Source: a bacterium
Lineage (GTDB): Bacteria; Acidobacteriota; Terriglobia; Terriglobales; Acidobacteriaceae
Length of the DNA stretch: 35,770 nucleotides
Reading direction: 5' to 3'
Assembly (NCBI GenBank): GCA_026225095.1
Contig: JAMFSC010000029.1
Span: 1-35,770 of the forward strand
Part shown: positions 17,201 through 24,325 of the stretch, piece by piece
Position numbering within the stretch: the stretch's first letter is position 1
Layout: every line of letters starts with the position of its first letter
Position numbers and translations under genes: made by a program
The notes under the pieces: generated by a model
Seen by the model: only the letters and a program-made list of their open reading frames with translations
Database searches by the model: none
Told to the model about the DNA's origin: nothing

Positions 17201-17772
17201 ATGCCACCGAAGTGCGTGAAGGATTCGCCAGGAAGGGTCTCGGCGGGGGCGATGGTGAGGACGGGATCGAGGCGGGCGAGGGATGGGAGGCCGGTTGCGA
17301 CTTCGGCGCCGTCGGCGAAGAGATGGGTTCCGGTGGCGTCGAAGGTGGCGGCGAGGAGATGCCAGCCGATGGCGGGGATGGGTTTGGGGGCGGCAAGTTC
17401 GTGGGACTTGCCGAAGCGGAGGATGGGATGTCCGTCGCGAAGGCCGAGGAATCTGGAGTCCTGGTGCTCGGGGGTTCCGATTCCGGCGATGAGGGTGGTG
17501 GTGGGCGTGTCCTGGTTCATCAGCACCCAGACGGAGAGGGTTCCGGGGCCGTTCGCCTTGAGGACGCGCGAGGTGGCGGGGACGGCCCTGGTGAGGGCCT
17601 TGCCACCGGCGAGGACGTGAACGTCGTAGGGGCCGAGGACGCGCTCTTCGATCTCGGGGTCGACGGTGAGGACGTGGGCCTGGGCAGAAGCACGCTGAAA
17701 CGGAAGCATGGCCAGGGCAAGAAGAGCCGATGCGGCGGGGAGGTGGCGGAGAGCAAGCTTCGATCGGGTCAT
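14230..17772 (-). CDS. Secreted glycoside hydrolase family 2 protein (exo-beta-glucosaminidase/mannosidase-like)
   Basis: A 1180-residue protein with a signal peptide (HLPAASALLALAMLPFQRA). Residues about 35-220 look like a LamG/concanavalin-type sandwich (WHLLAATFDATGTHLFADG). GH2 follows: sugar-binding jelly roll (MYWYRVEFETP, NYAAEVWLNGHSLG, LWWPNGYGDPNLY), then a TIM barrel with RGGNWGMDDSRKRV, NIIRNWVGQDTEETFY and MVWNDFWAS. Candidate catalytic residues are E786 in MWCARNEG (acid/base) and E844 in GFSVELGVPS (nucleophile). C-terminal Ig-like domains complete it. The layout is closest to CsxA-type exo-beta-D-glucosaminidases and beta-mannosidases; exact substrate cannot be read off. It releases terminal sugars outside the cytoplasm. 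It lies 72 bp downstream of the esterase gene and probably shares its transcript. Confidence 0.87.
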   Translation of the reverse strand: MTRSKLALRHLPAASALLALAMLPFQRASAQAHVLTVDPEIEERVLGPYDVHVLAGGKALTRAVPATSRVLKANGPGTLSVWVLMNQDTPTTTLIAGIGTPEHQDSRFLGLRDGHPILRFGKSHELAAPKPIPAIGWHLLAATFDATGTHLFADGAEVATGLPSLARLDPVLTIAPAETLPGESFTHFGGIAAQVTLSPQVLSPAALKALAATPPDPTFLHLEEASQPWPVQTRQQAGYLAPQDPALMPHGRDPLGKPVTLPLPPLSATALTPREPGSRDSMSWTLAHNWFLTTSPATPLEGAQLSQAGFDTRTWMRATIPGTVLTTMVDRGIYPDPDFGLNNLAIPETLNKQMYWYRVEFETPKAAASHHLTLTFNGINYAAEVWLNGHSLGAIKGAFIRGTFDVSTLLRPDGHNALAVHILPPPHPGIPQEQSVLGGPGENGGALCLDGPTFVATEGWDWIPAIRDRNMGIWQDVVLSISDQLQLGDPQVVTHLPLPDISTADVEISVPVHNLSTQPIDATIHVQFEGTDLTKSISVPPGETKLRLTAADNPKLHVEHPRLWWPNGYGDPNLYHLNLGINEGNNESDHKTLTFGIREITYELSLFDHTGKLRRVEVSPTEARSRNEQIVDITHEGMRNREAEFYSATLTAAGEHSPAVRDVTDEPTLTDLVLKVNGVKIAARGGNWGMDDSRKRVSRERLEPYFRLHREANMNIIRNWVGQDTEETFYQLADEYGMMVWNDFWASTQDYNVEPQDVPLFLKNARDVVSRFRNHPSIVMWCARNEGVPQPLLNEGLIDIFRQEDGTRYYTPGSNRINLRNSGPYFYQQPDTYYTKWDRGFSVELGVPSPSTLEALKASIAPADLWPMGDAWAYHDWHQSGNGRVEPFMQKIEEEFGAATSLADFERKAQMLSYNEHRAIFEGFNQHLWTPNSGRMLWMTQPAWPSNMWQIFSSDYDTPGSFYGVKKACEPMHVQLDLSDYTIAAVNTTNIDGGQVTVEATVYSLSNQTLSTHAQTLALGPDRTVPAWTLNLAPLFAQQGVVLVRLTLKEASGKLLSDNTYWLAADDAQYRKLNTLPPVKLTATATPHPGQSSTGGPQDTIIDLKLTNPTATPALATKAVLLNPRTGLPILPAYFSDNYTTLLPGETRTITIHYPTQPATAHPKIALRGWNIDETTIPVQ

Positions 17773-17844
17773 GATGTGCGGTTTCGTCCTGGCGAGGCGG
17801 TGTTTGCCGGGAGTGGATGGCGTTCGGCTGGGCGATGGTCCTGC

Positions 17845-19386
17845 CTACTGTATGGGGTTCCGTTCTGAGCTGAAGGTGGAGGCGGGAAGACCGGCGCTGT
17901 TATAGAGGTAGCTTTCGACGACACCGGCCCAACCGTAGCGGACGTACGCGGGGCGGGGAAGCGCTGGAGAGGTGACCAGCACGGACTCTCCCTGCAGGGT
18001 GGCTTGAGCGGGGACGAAGTGGTGATCCGGGCCGGCGAGTTCGAAGCCACCGAGTGGCGCGCCGGCGGAGGTCAGGCCGTGGGCATGGTCGAACCAGACG
18101 CGCATACCGGCCGATCCTTCAGGTGTCCACTCGATGTGCGCCTCGCGGAAGAGTGGCGACTTCCATTCGATGCGCTCGCCGTATACCGATCCGCGTGCGG
18201 CGGCGGCGAGGCGGGTGGCGACGGTCTGCTTGTTGGCGGGATGAACGTTGGCTGGGTTGCCTACGTCCAAGGTCACGACCATGGCGGTATTGTCGACTGC
18301 GAGGACGCGGCGTTGCTGGTCTCGCACGAGGCCCCAATCTTCCTCGGGTGAGTCGAAGGACGATATCTGCACGTAGAGAAACGGGAGGTCTCCCTGGGCA
18401 AAGTGGGTGCGCCAGTCGCCGATCAGATTGGCGAAGAGCGTGTTGTAGAAAGGGGCACGGCCGGGGGCCGAGTTGGTCTCGCCCTGGTACCAGAGGAAAC
18501 CCTTGATGGAATACGGGGTGAAGGGCGCGATCATGCCGTTATACAGTCCGGCGGGCTGCCAGGACTCGGGAGAGGGGTGCCAGGAATGCTTCGGGGCTGG
18601 TTTGCCGGCGGAGGTGGCGGCGTGGTCTTCGCGCTTTTCGGCGGCGATGAGGGCGTCGCGATCGGCCAATGCCTCGGCGAAGGTGGCGCGGCTCTGGAGC
18701 GCGGGAAGAAGCTCGGGGTATCTGCCGAACGCGTCGAGCGACACCCACGAATCGGCCGGGGTGCCACCCCAGGTGGAATCGATCAGGCCAACCGGAACCT
18801 TCTCACTTGCGGCGATCTCGCGGCCGAAGAGATACGCGATCGCTGAGAACCGGCTGGCGGTCTGGGGGGTGCATTGGGTCCATGTTCCGGAGACGTCGTC
18901 GAGGGGATAGTCTGAGCTCTTGTGGTCTACGAGGAGGAGACGGAGGTGGGGGTTGTCGGCTGCGGCGATCTCCTTGGACGCATCCTTTACGAAGGCGGTG
19001 GGTGGGAAGCCGCTGAGTGGCATCTCCATGTTGCTTTGTCCGGAGGCGAACCAGACGTCTCCCACGAGAAGGTCGGTGACGGTCTTCTCAGGGCCATCTC
19101 CGGCGATGGTCAGGGCGTAGGGTCCACCGGCGGCTTCGGGGGCCAGCGCTATGCTCCACTTGCCGAGGGCATCCGCCTGCGCGTAGGCGGTCTGTTGATG
19201 GAAATGGGCGACGAGACGAGCCTCGGGCGTCGCCCAGCCCCAGAGGTGGATCGGACGATTTCGCTGCAGCACGGCGTGGTCGCTGATCATGTGCGGCAGG
19301 CGAACCTGTGCCGTGGCAGAGAGGAAAGCGAACGGAAGGAGAAGCAGCGGAAGGCGGCGAGTGCAAAGTCCGGAAGCGCAGTTCAT
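17845..19386 (-). CDS. Sialate O-acetylesterase-like SGNH esterase, secreted
   Basis: A 513-residue protein starting at MNCASGLCTRRLPLLLLPFA, a signal peptide; the frame is open to 19473, but the ATG at 19386 has GGAG upstream and gives the export signal. An N-terminal beta domain (HAVLQRNRPIHLWGWATPEA) precedes a SASA/SGNH hydrolase fold. Motifs: ASGQSNMEMPLSG with nucleophile S118, FLWYQGETNS (block that forms the oxyanion hole), and VGNPANVHPANK with the catalytic Asp/His pair near the end. The family removes O-acetyl groups from sialic acid or from plant and microbial polysaccharides; in soil acidobacteria the latter is more likely. It is the first gene of a two-gene unit with the GH2 enzyme, so the pair probably deacetylates and then trims a decorated glycan. 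Confidence 0.88.
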   Translation of the reverse strand: MNCASGLCTRRLPLLLLPFAFLSATAQVRLPHMISDHAVLQRNRPIHLWGWATPEARLVAHFHQQTAYAQADALGKWSIALAPEAAGGPYALTIAGDGPEKTVTDLLVGDVWFASGQSNMEMPLSGFPPTAFVKDASKEIAAADNPHLRLLLVDHKSSDYPLDDVSGTWTQCTPQTASRFSAIAYLFGREIAASEKVPVGLIDSTWGGTPADSWVSLDAFGRYPELLPALQSRATFAEALADRDALIAAEKREDHAATSAGKPAPKHSWHPSPESWQPAGLYNGMIAPFTPYSIKGFLWYQGETNSAPGRAPFYNTLFANLIGDWRTHFAQGDLPFLYVQISSFDSPEEDWGLVRDQQRRVLAVDNTAMVVTLDVGNPANVHPANKQTVATRLAAAARGSVYGERIEWKSPLFREAHIEWTPEGSAGMRVWFDHAHGLTSAGAPLGGFELAGPDHHFVPAQATLQGESVLVTSPALPRPAYVRYGWAGVVESYLYNSAGLPASTFSSERNPIQ

Positions 19387-19730
19387 GGCTACACGATCTC
19401 CAGAGCCACGGAAAACGAGTCGGCTCGGATCAGGGAAAATGGCGTTCTCTAGAGCTTTTGTGGACGTTATCACAAGTTTCCAATCGGCGCATATGGAGAA
19501 ATCTCGCCATACAGCCGAGTAGCGTGGTGTCGCAGGATGCCCCCGGCCTGGCGTCGGTTCAAATGACTTGCGGTCTGCCCGTCATCCGAGGGGGACTCGT
19601 ATCGAGAACAGGTGCCAAGGAGTCTGTGTGTGCGGCGAGGAATACTTGAAAAGCGTGTTACGTACAGCTCTTCTATGGACATTGCAAAGGAGAAGGTGAT
19701 AGCTTCTTTGGAGTATCCAAAGGAGCAGGC

Positions 19731-20075
19731 ATGGCAGCGGACAAGTCCGAGGTTTTACAGGGAACTCTCGATCTGATGATCCTCAAGACGTTGCAGGCGT
19801 TGGGTCCTCTGCATGGCTTTGGCATAGCGCGGCGCATCGAGCAGTTGAGCGAAGATGTGCTGACGCTAAACGAGGGCACTGTGTATACCTCGCTGCTGCG
19901 TTTGCAGCAGAAGAGCTGGATTGGGAGCGAGTGGGGTGTCTCCGAGAACAACCGACGCGCGCGCTTCTACAGCATCACAAAGCGTGGCATGAAGCAGCTT
20001 GCGGTGGAGACGGAAAACTGGGAGCGCATTGCCGCGGTGATTGGCCGCGTGCTGGCGCTTGAGACAAAGGCCTAG
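19731..20075 (+). CDS. PadR-family transcriptional regulator
   Basis: A 114-residue winged-helix protein. KSEVLQGTLDLMILKTLQ, then GPLHGFGIARRIEQLSEDVL, LNEGTVYTSLLRLQQKSWI and RARFYSITKRGMKQL are the family's hallmark segments. The C-terminal dimerisation helix is short (subfamily with about 110 residues). AAAGGAG lies eight bases upstream of the ATG. The gene ends two bases before the ADOP permease start, so both are one operon; PadR proteins in this setting usually repress their own operon and respond to toxic or envelope-active compounds. Ligand unknown. Confidence 0.95.
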   Translation: MAADKSEVLQGTLDLMILKTLQALGPLHGFGIARRIEQLSEDVLTLNEGTVYTSLLRLQQKSWIGSEWGVSENNRRARFYSITKRGMKQLAVETENWERIAAVIGRVLALETKA

Positions 20076-20077
20076 CC

Positions 20078-22795
20078 ATGTGGGAGAGCACAAGTGCCTT
20101 CGTGGCGAAGCTTAAGGCGCTCTTTTCCCAGAGGGTTGCCGACACCGCCTTTGATGAAGAGATGAACACACATCTGGAGATGCTCGCGGAGAAGTACGAG
20201 GGCGAGGGAATGAACGCTCGTGAGGCGGCGCGGGCCGCACGGCGGCGGTTTGGCAACCCAACTCTACTGAAGCAGCGACAGAGGGAATCGAGGACGACGA
20301 TGTTCTTTGCGAATGTGTGGCGGGATGTGCGGTATGGTGTGCGGCAGTTGGCGAAGACGCCTGTTTTCACGATGGTTTGTGTGCTGACGCTGGCGCTTGG
20401 CGTGGGTGCGAATACAGCGGTCTTCAGCGTGATGCACGCCGTGCTGATGAAGATGCTGCCGCTAGAGGACGCTTCGCGCGTTTTCTACCTGCATACGACG
20501 GGGTGGCCGGACGGAGCCTTCCAGACAGGCGACGCCAGCACCTCCTTCTCCTACCCGATCTATCGCGCACTCCGCGAACAGGGCGGCGGCTTGCAGGAGG
20601 TCATGACGTTCATCCCTATGTCGACGAGTGGCAAAGTCGCTGTGCGCGTCGGGGCAGTCGCGGAGGAGGCCTCTGGCGAGATGGTCAGCGGCAACTACTT
20701 CCGTGGCCTGGGTGTGAACACGGCGCTCGGCCGCGGCTTCGCACAGAAAGACGAGGACGACCACACCCCCGTCGTCGTGATCGGCGATAGCTTCTGGGCC
20801 ACGCACTATGGGCGTAGCCGCGATGCACTTGGCAAGACGCTGTACCTCAAATCGATTCCGTTCACCATTGTGGGGATCGCGGCGAAGGGATTTGAAGGCA
20901 CCGAGGGAAAGATGCCGGTGGATCTTTGGATTCCGCTGCAGAGCAGGCCGGAGTTCAACGCGTGGGGTTCGCCTGCAGACGAGGGCATGTACCTGTCGCA
21001 GCCGAAGATGTGGGCGATGAAGCTCATGGTCCGCATCGCTCCAGGTATCAGCCGGGAACATGCGTTGGCCAAGGCCCAGGGAGTCTTCGAGCAAGCAGCT
21101 TACACGGGTATAGCACCGAAGCATACGGGCGATCCGACGTATCAGCTTTCGTTCAAGGAGGCCAGGCAGTTCGACACGGAGGATGTCTCCTTTGCCCGTG
21201 CGCTTAGGATTTTAATGGCGATGGTGGGCCTGGTGCTCCTGGTCGCGATGTGCAATGTCGTGATGCTGCTGATGGCACGCAATGCGAGCCGCCAGAGAGA
21301 GTTCAGCGTACGGCTCGCACTCGGGGCGGGGCGCAGGGAGATCGTCCGCCAGCTCCTGACGGAAAGCCTCCTGCTGGTTTCACTGGGCGGCGTTGCCGCG
21401 TGGTGCTTCGCAATGGGCGCTACGCATGCCCTCGGATCGTGGGCACGGATTCAATCGAGCATTCAGCCGGATGGAGTGGTGCTGGGTTTCACGTTAGGTG
21501 TGCTCTTTTTGCTGGCACTGGTCTTTGGACTGGCCCCGTTACGGTCTGCGATGTCGAGCGGGCCGGAGCTGGTGCTGCGCAGCTCCGCCGCCGCGTCCCA
21601 TGCCAGCTCCCAGCAGGTGCGCGCCGGCAACGCGGTCATTGTCACGCAGATCGCCATGTGCATGGTCTTGCTCGTGGGTGCGGGGTTGCTGCTCGGCACC
21701 TTGCGCAATCTGCTGAAGACACCCCTTGGACAGAAGCCAGAGGGCCTGCTGGTCTTCGGTGTGCATCCGCAGCACGCGCATACGAAGGAAGAAAGTATCG
21801 CCTTCTTCGTTGCGCTGCAGCAGAGGCTGCGGACGATCCCCGGAGTGGAGAGCGTCTCGATGGCGAGCAGTCGGCCCGGCTCCGGATGGTCCAGCAACAA
21901 CGCGGGTGTCACAGTGGACGGGCACAAGCCGAATGGGGTTGAACCGGGGCAGGCAAACTTTCGAAAGAACACCGTAGGCGCGGACTACTTTCGCACCATG
22001 GGTGTCCAGCTCGTGCAGGGAAGAGACTTCTCCGATGCCGACTCCACGTCCGCCCCAGAGGTGTTGATCGTGAATGAGACCTTCGCGAAGAAGTATGTCG
22101 GAACCTTGAATACGGTAGGCCACGTGCTCACCAACTCGAAAGGCGGCCATCCGATCCTCATCGTGGGCGTGGTGAAAGACCACAAGTACACCAGCATCAC
22201 CGAAGAGGCGATGCCGATGCTCTGGACGGTGTTTACGCAGGGTGGTGCGGTGAGTCAACTTGAGGTCGAGATGCGAACGGAGGGCGGCGATCCTCTCGCA
22301 ATGCTGCCAACCATCCGCAAGGCGCTCGCCCAGATCGATCCCGACATGCCGCTGCTTGAGCCGATGACGCAGAGCGCGGTCTTTACGCAGTCCGTCTCCC
22401 AGCAGGTCCTCTTTGCCCGTCTCGCTGGCTGCTTCGGCGTGCTGACCATCGTGCTGATCGCGACAGGCATCTACGGAACGCTGGCCTATCGCGTGAATGG
22501 TCGCAGTGCAGAGATTGGGGTGCGCATGGCACTGGGCGCGCAACGATCTCAAGTCGTGTGGATGGTATTGCGAGGGAGCCTCTTACTGACGGCGACCGGC
22601 ATCGCGATCGGTATTCCGCTGGCGATGGCTGCCGGCGTGGGACTGGAAAGCTCGCTCTATGGGATGAAGCCGCTCGATCCCGTCAGTTATGCATCTGCGA
22701 TCGCAGGCGTCGCGATGGTAGCTCTCTTGGCGAGCATTGTACCTGCGGGCCGCGCCGCAGCTGTCGATCCTCTCAAGGCGTTGCGCGCCGAGTAG
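20078..22795 (+). CDS. ADOP-type ABC transporter permease (duplicated FtsX/MacB-like)
   Basis: A 905-residue membrane protein. The N-terminal soluble segment (about 1-75, DEEMNTHLEMLAEKYEGEG, AREAARAARRRFGN) is diagnostic of acidobacterial duplicated orphan permeases. It is followed by DVRYGVRQLAKTPVFT and a helix at about 95, a MacB-like periplasmic core, then an FtsX domain (MVGLVLLVAMCNVVMLLMAR, RQREFSVRLALGAGRREI). The whole unit repeats: helix near 525, second periplasmic core (VGADYFRTMGVQLVQGRDF), second FtsX domain (SAEIGVRMALGAQRSQVVW) ending AAAVDPLKALRAE. No ATPase gene is adjacent, hence 'orphan'. It probably works in mechanotransmission or efflux at the envelope. Both halves are intact. 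Confidence 0.93.
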   Translation: MWESTSAFVAKLKALFSQRVADTAFDEEMNTHLEMLAEKYEGEGMNAREAARAARRRFGNPTLLKQRQRESRTTMFFANVWRDVRYGVRQLAKTPVFTMVCVLTLALGVGANTAVFSVMHAVLMKMLPLEDASRVFYLHTTGWPDGAFQTGDASTSFSYPIYRALREQGGGLQEVMTFIPMSTSGKVAVRVGAVAEEASGEMVSGNYFRGLGVNTALGRGFAQKDEDDHTPVVVIGDSFWATHYGRSRDALGKTLYLKSIPFTIVGIAAKGFEGTEGKMPVDLWIPLQSRPEFNAWGSPADEGMYLSQPKMWAMKLMVRIAPGISREHALAKAQGVFEQAAYTGIAPKHTGDPTYQLSFKEARQFDTEDVSFARALRILMAMVGLVLLVAMCNVVMLLMARNASRQREFSVRLALGAGRREIVRQLLTESLLLVSLGGVAAWCFAMGATHALGSWARIQSSIQPDGVVLGFTLGVLFLLALVFGLAPLRSAMSSGPELVLRSSAAASHASSQQVRAGNAVIVTQIAMCMVLLVGAGLLLGTLRNLLKTPLGQKPEGLLVFGVHPQHAHTKEESIAFFVALQQRLRTIPGVESVSMASSRPGSGWSSNNAGVTVDGHKPNGVEPGQANFRKNTVGADYFRTMGVQLVQGRDFSDADSTSAPEVLIVNETFAKKYVGTLNTVGHVLTNSKGGHPILIVGVVKDHKYTSITEEAMPMLWTVFTQGGAVSQLEVEMRTEGGDPLAMLPTIRKALAQIDPDMPLLEPMTQSAVFTQSVSQQVLFARLAGCFGVLTIVLIATGIYGTLAYRVNGRSAEIGVRMALGAQRSQVVWMVLRGSLLLTATGIAIGIPLAMAAGVGLESSLYGMKPLDPVSYASAIAGVAMVALLASIVPAGRAAAVDPLKALRAE

Positions 22796-22881
22796 ATGCT
22801 GCGTGAGGTTGTCCGTATCAAGGCGGACGGACATGTTCTCTTCGAAAACAGGAAGGATGGTTTGCGGAGTTGTGGTTCAGG

Positions 22882-24129
22882 TTACACGGAGACGGCGTGA
22901 GGGCCTTGATGGGTGGACCGGTGATAGCTCACGTGACGCTGCATCAGCATGGCGGCGGAGCCGCTGAGGCGGGCGAGTTCAGCGTCACCAGTGGCGCGCA
23001 GTCGGGGCGGTGCCCCCGCGAGCATCGAGTCTGCGAGCTCCTTCTCGATGATGGGACAGCAGAGATCCCAGCAAGCTGAGAGGTCGCCTACGACGAGGAT
23101 CAGTTCGGGAGATACGGCCGCAGTGATCATTCGCAGGCCGCGACCAAGAGCGTGGGCCTGCTCGGTGAGAGCGTGCGTGGCGTTGGTGTCACCATCTTCG
23201 CGTAGGCGGATCAAGTCGCAGATGTTTTGGACTTTCTTGCGGCCCAGGCTGTTGTAGGTGCGCGTCGCGGCGCGTGAAGAAGCAACCATCTCCCAGCAGC
23301 CCTTCTGCCCACATTGGCAGAGCGGGCCGTTCGGGTCGACGGTTATATGGCCGAACTCTCCCGCGAGGCCGTTGTGGCCGGACTGGAGGAGGCCGCCGGC
23401 CAGGATGGCGGTGCCGACGCCTTCGGCTACGGCGACGAGCACAACGTTCCTGGCACCCTCGAGGCGGCCGTACCAGAGCTCTGAGATGAGACAGACATTC
23501 GCATCGTTTTCGATCTCGACCTGGAGACCCGACTCTTTCTCGAGTGCGCCCTTGAGATCGAAGGCGTGCCACTTGAGGTTTGGCGCGAGCAGGACACGCT
23601 GGGTTACGGGGTGCACACGGCCGGGGAGGGAGACGCCGACACCTTCGAAGGATTTGGAGGCGAACTCTTCGCGCAGTGCGCGCATGCGTTTGCCGATCTG
23701 CGCGACGGTGCGCTCTGGATCGGAGGAACCCGGAATTGTTTCACGCGAGAGGAATCGGCCGGTAAGATCGACAACGGCGAGAATCGCGCGGTCTGGCCGC
23801 AGATCGAGGGCCAAGGTGACGATGCTGCTGTTGACGGAGAGCATTGTGGACGGGCGGCCTCGCGCTGCTTTGATGATGGCCCCCTCGTGTACCCAGTCTT
23901 CCTGCACCAGCTGCTCGACGATCTTCGAGACGGTGCTGGGGCGCAAGCCAGAGAGTCGCGATAGATCGGCGCGGGCAAGTGGCTGGTGAAAGCGGACGAG
24001 TTCGAGGATGATGTCCCGGTTGATGTCGCGGGCTATGTCACTGGAAGCTGGCCGCACGGAAGCAGGATCGATATTGCGGATGCCGCGGGTTTGGTCGTTC
24101 CGGGGCTCTCGATGCGACGAGCGACTCAT
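22882..24129 (-). CDS. ROK-family transcriptional regulator (NagC/Mlc-like)
   Basis: A 415-residue repressor. Residues about 30-85 form a MarR-like winged helix (NRDIILELVRFHQPLARADL, GLRPSTVSKIVEQLVQEDW). The rest is a ROK sugar-kinase fold: FEGVGVSLPGRVHP, EIENDANVCLISE with the sugar-contacting Asp, GLAGEFGHITVDPNG, and the zinc motif CQCGQKGCWE. The phosphate-binding DxGxT of true ROK kinases is replaced by ALDLRPDRAIL, so kinase activity is unlikely, while sugar sensing and zinc-dependent folding look intact. It is transcribed in the same direction as the upstream TonB receptor gene, 196 bp after it, with a terminator hairpin in between. Likely role: sugar-responsive control of nearby uptake or glycosidase genes. 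Confidence 0.92.
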   Translation of the reverse strand: MSRSSHREPRNDQTRGIRNIDPASVRPASSDIARDINRDIILELVRFHQPLARADLSRLSGLRPSTVSKIVEQLVQEDWVHEGAIIKAARGRPSTMLSVNSSIVTLALDLRPDRAILAVVDLTGRFLSRETIPGSSDPERTVAQIGKRMRALREEFASKSFEGVGVSLPGRVHPVTQRVLLAPNLKWHAFDLKGALEKESGLQVEIENDANVCLISELWYGRLEGARNVVLVAVAEGVGTAILAGGLLQSGHNGLAGEFGHITVDPNGPLCQCGQKGCWEMVASSRAATRTYNSLGRKKVQNICDLIRLREDGDTNATHALTEQAHALGRGLRMITAAVSPELILVVGDLSACWDLCCPIIEKELADSMLAGAPPRLRATGDAELARLSGSAAMLMQRHVSYHRSTHQGPHAVSV

Positions 24130-24217
24130 CTTGCGGATATGGCCCTCTCGATGTTGGACTCCAGGTGGCGGGACGGAGAGATTTCAAAATATCAGATGAA
24201 GTAGCTTGACTGCGTGT

Positions 24218-24263
24218 AAAGGTCCTTTAATCCGATGTGAAGCACCTCGTATCCAGTCGGATT
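24218..24263. promoter_or_regulatory. Inverted repeats upstream of the ROK gene
   Basis: Upstream of the ROK start lie AAAGGTCCTTT (24218-24228), an 11-base palindrome with one central base, and a wider inverted repeat AATCCGA/TCGGATT (24229-24235 and 24257-24263). These are possible operator sites, for example for autoregulation. No clear -35/-10 pair was found. Confidence 0.3.
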
Positions 24264-24290
24264 GATTCGCTTGACCAAAGTCATCGAACG

Positions 24291-24321
24291 GCGGAGGCCC
24301 GATGAAGACGCGGGCCTCCGC
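24291..24321 (-). terminator. Terminator hairpin of the intact TonB receptor
   Basis: A perfect 11-bp stem GCGGAGGCCCG/CGGGCCTCCGC with a 9-base loop begins four bases after the receptor's TAA. It lacks a strong U tract on the minus strand, so termination may be partial, which would allow some read-through to the ROK gene. Confidence 0.7.
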
Positions 24322-24325
24322 TAGG

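Noticed and set aside
21539..22552. A 337-codon minus-strand open frame
   Set aside because: Antisense to the second half of the ADOP permease; no recognisable domain.
22796..22881. Gap between the permease and ROK genes as a bidirectional terminator
   Set aside because: Only weak 4-5 bp stems and no T tract on either strand.
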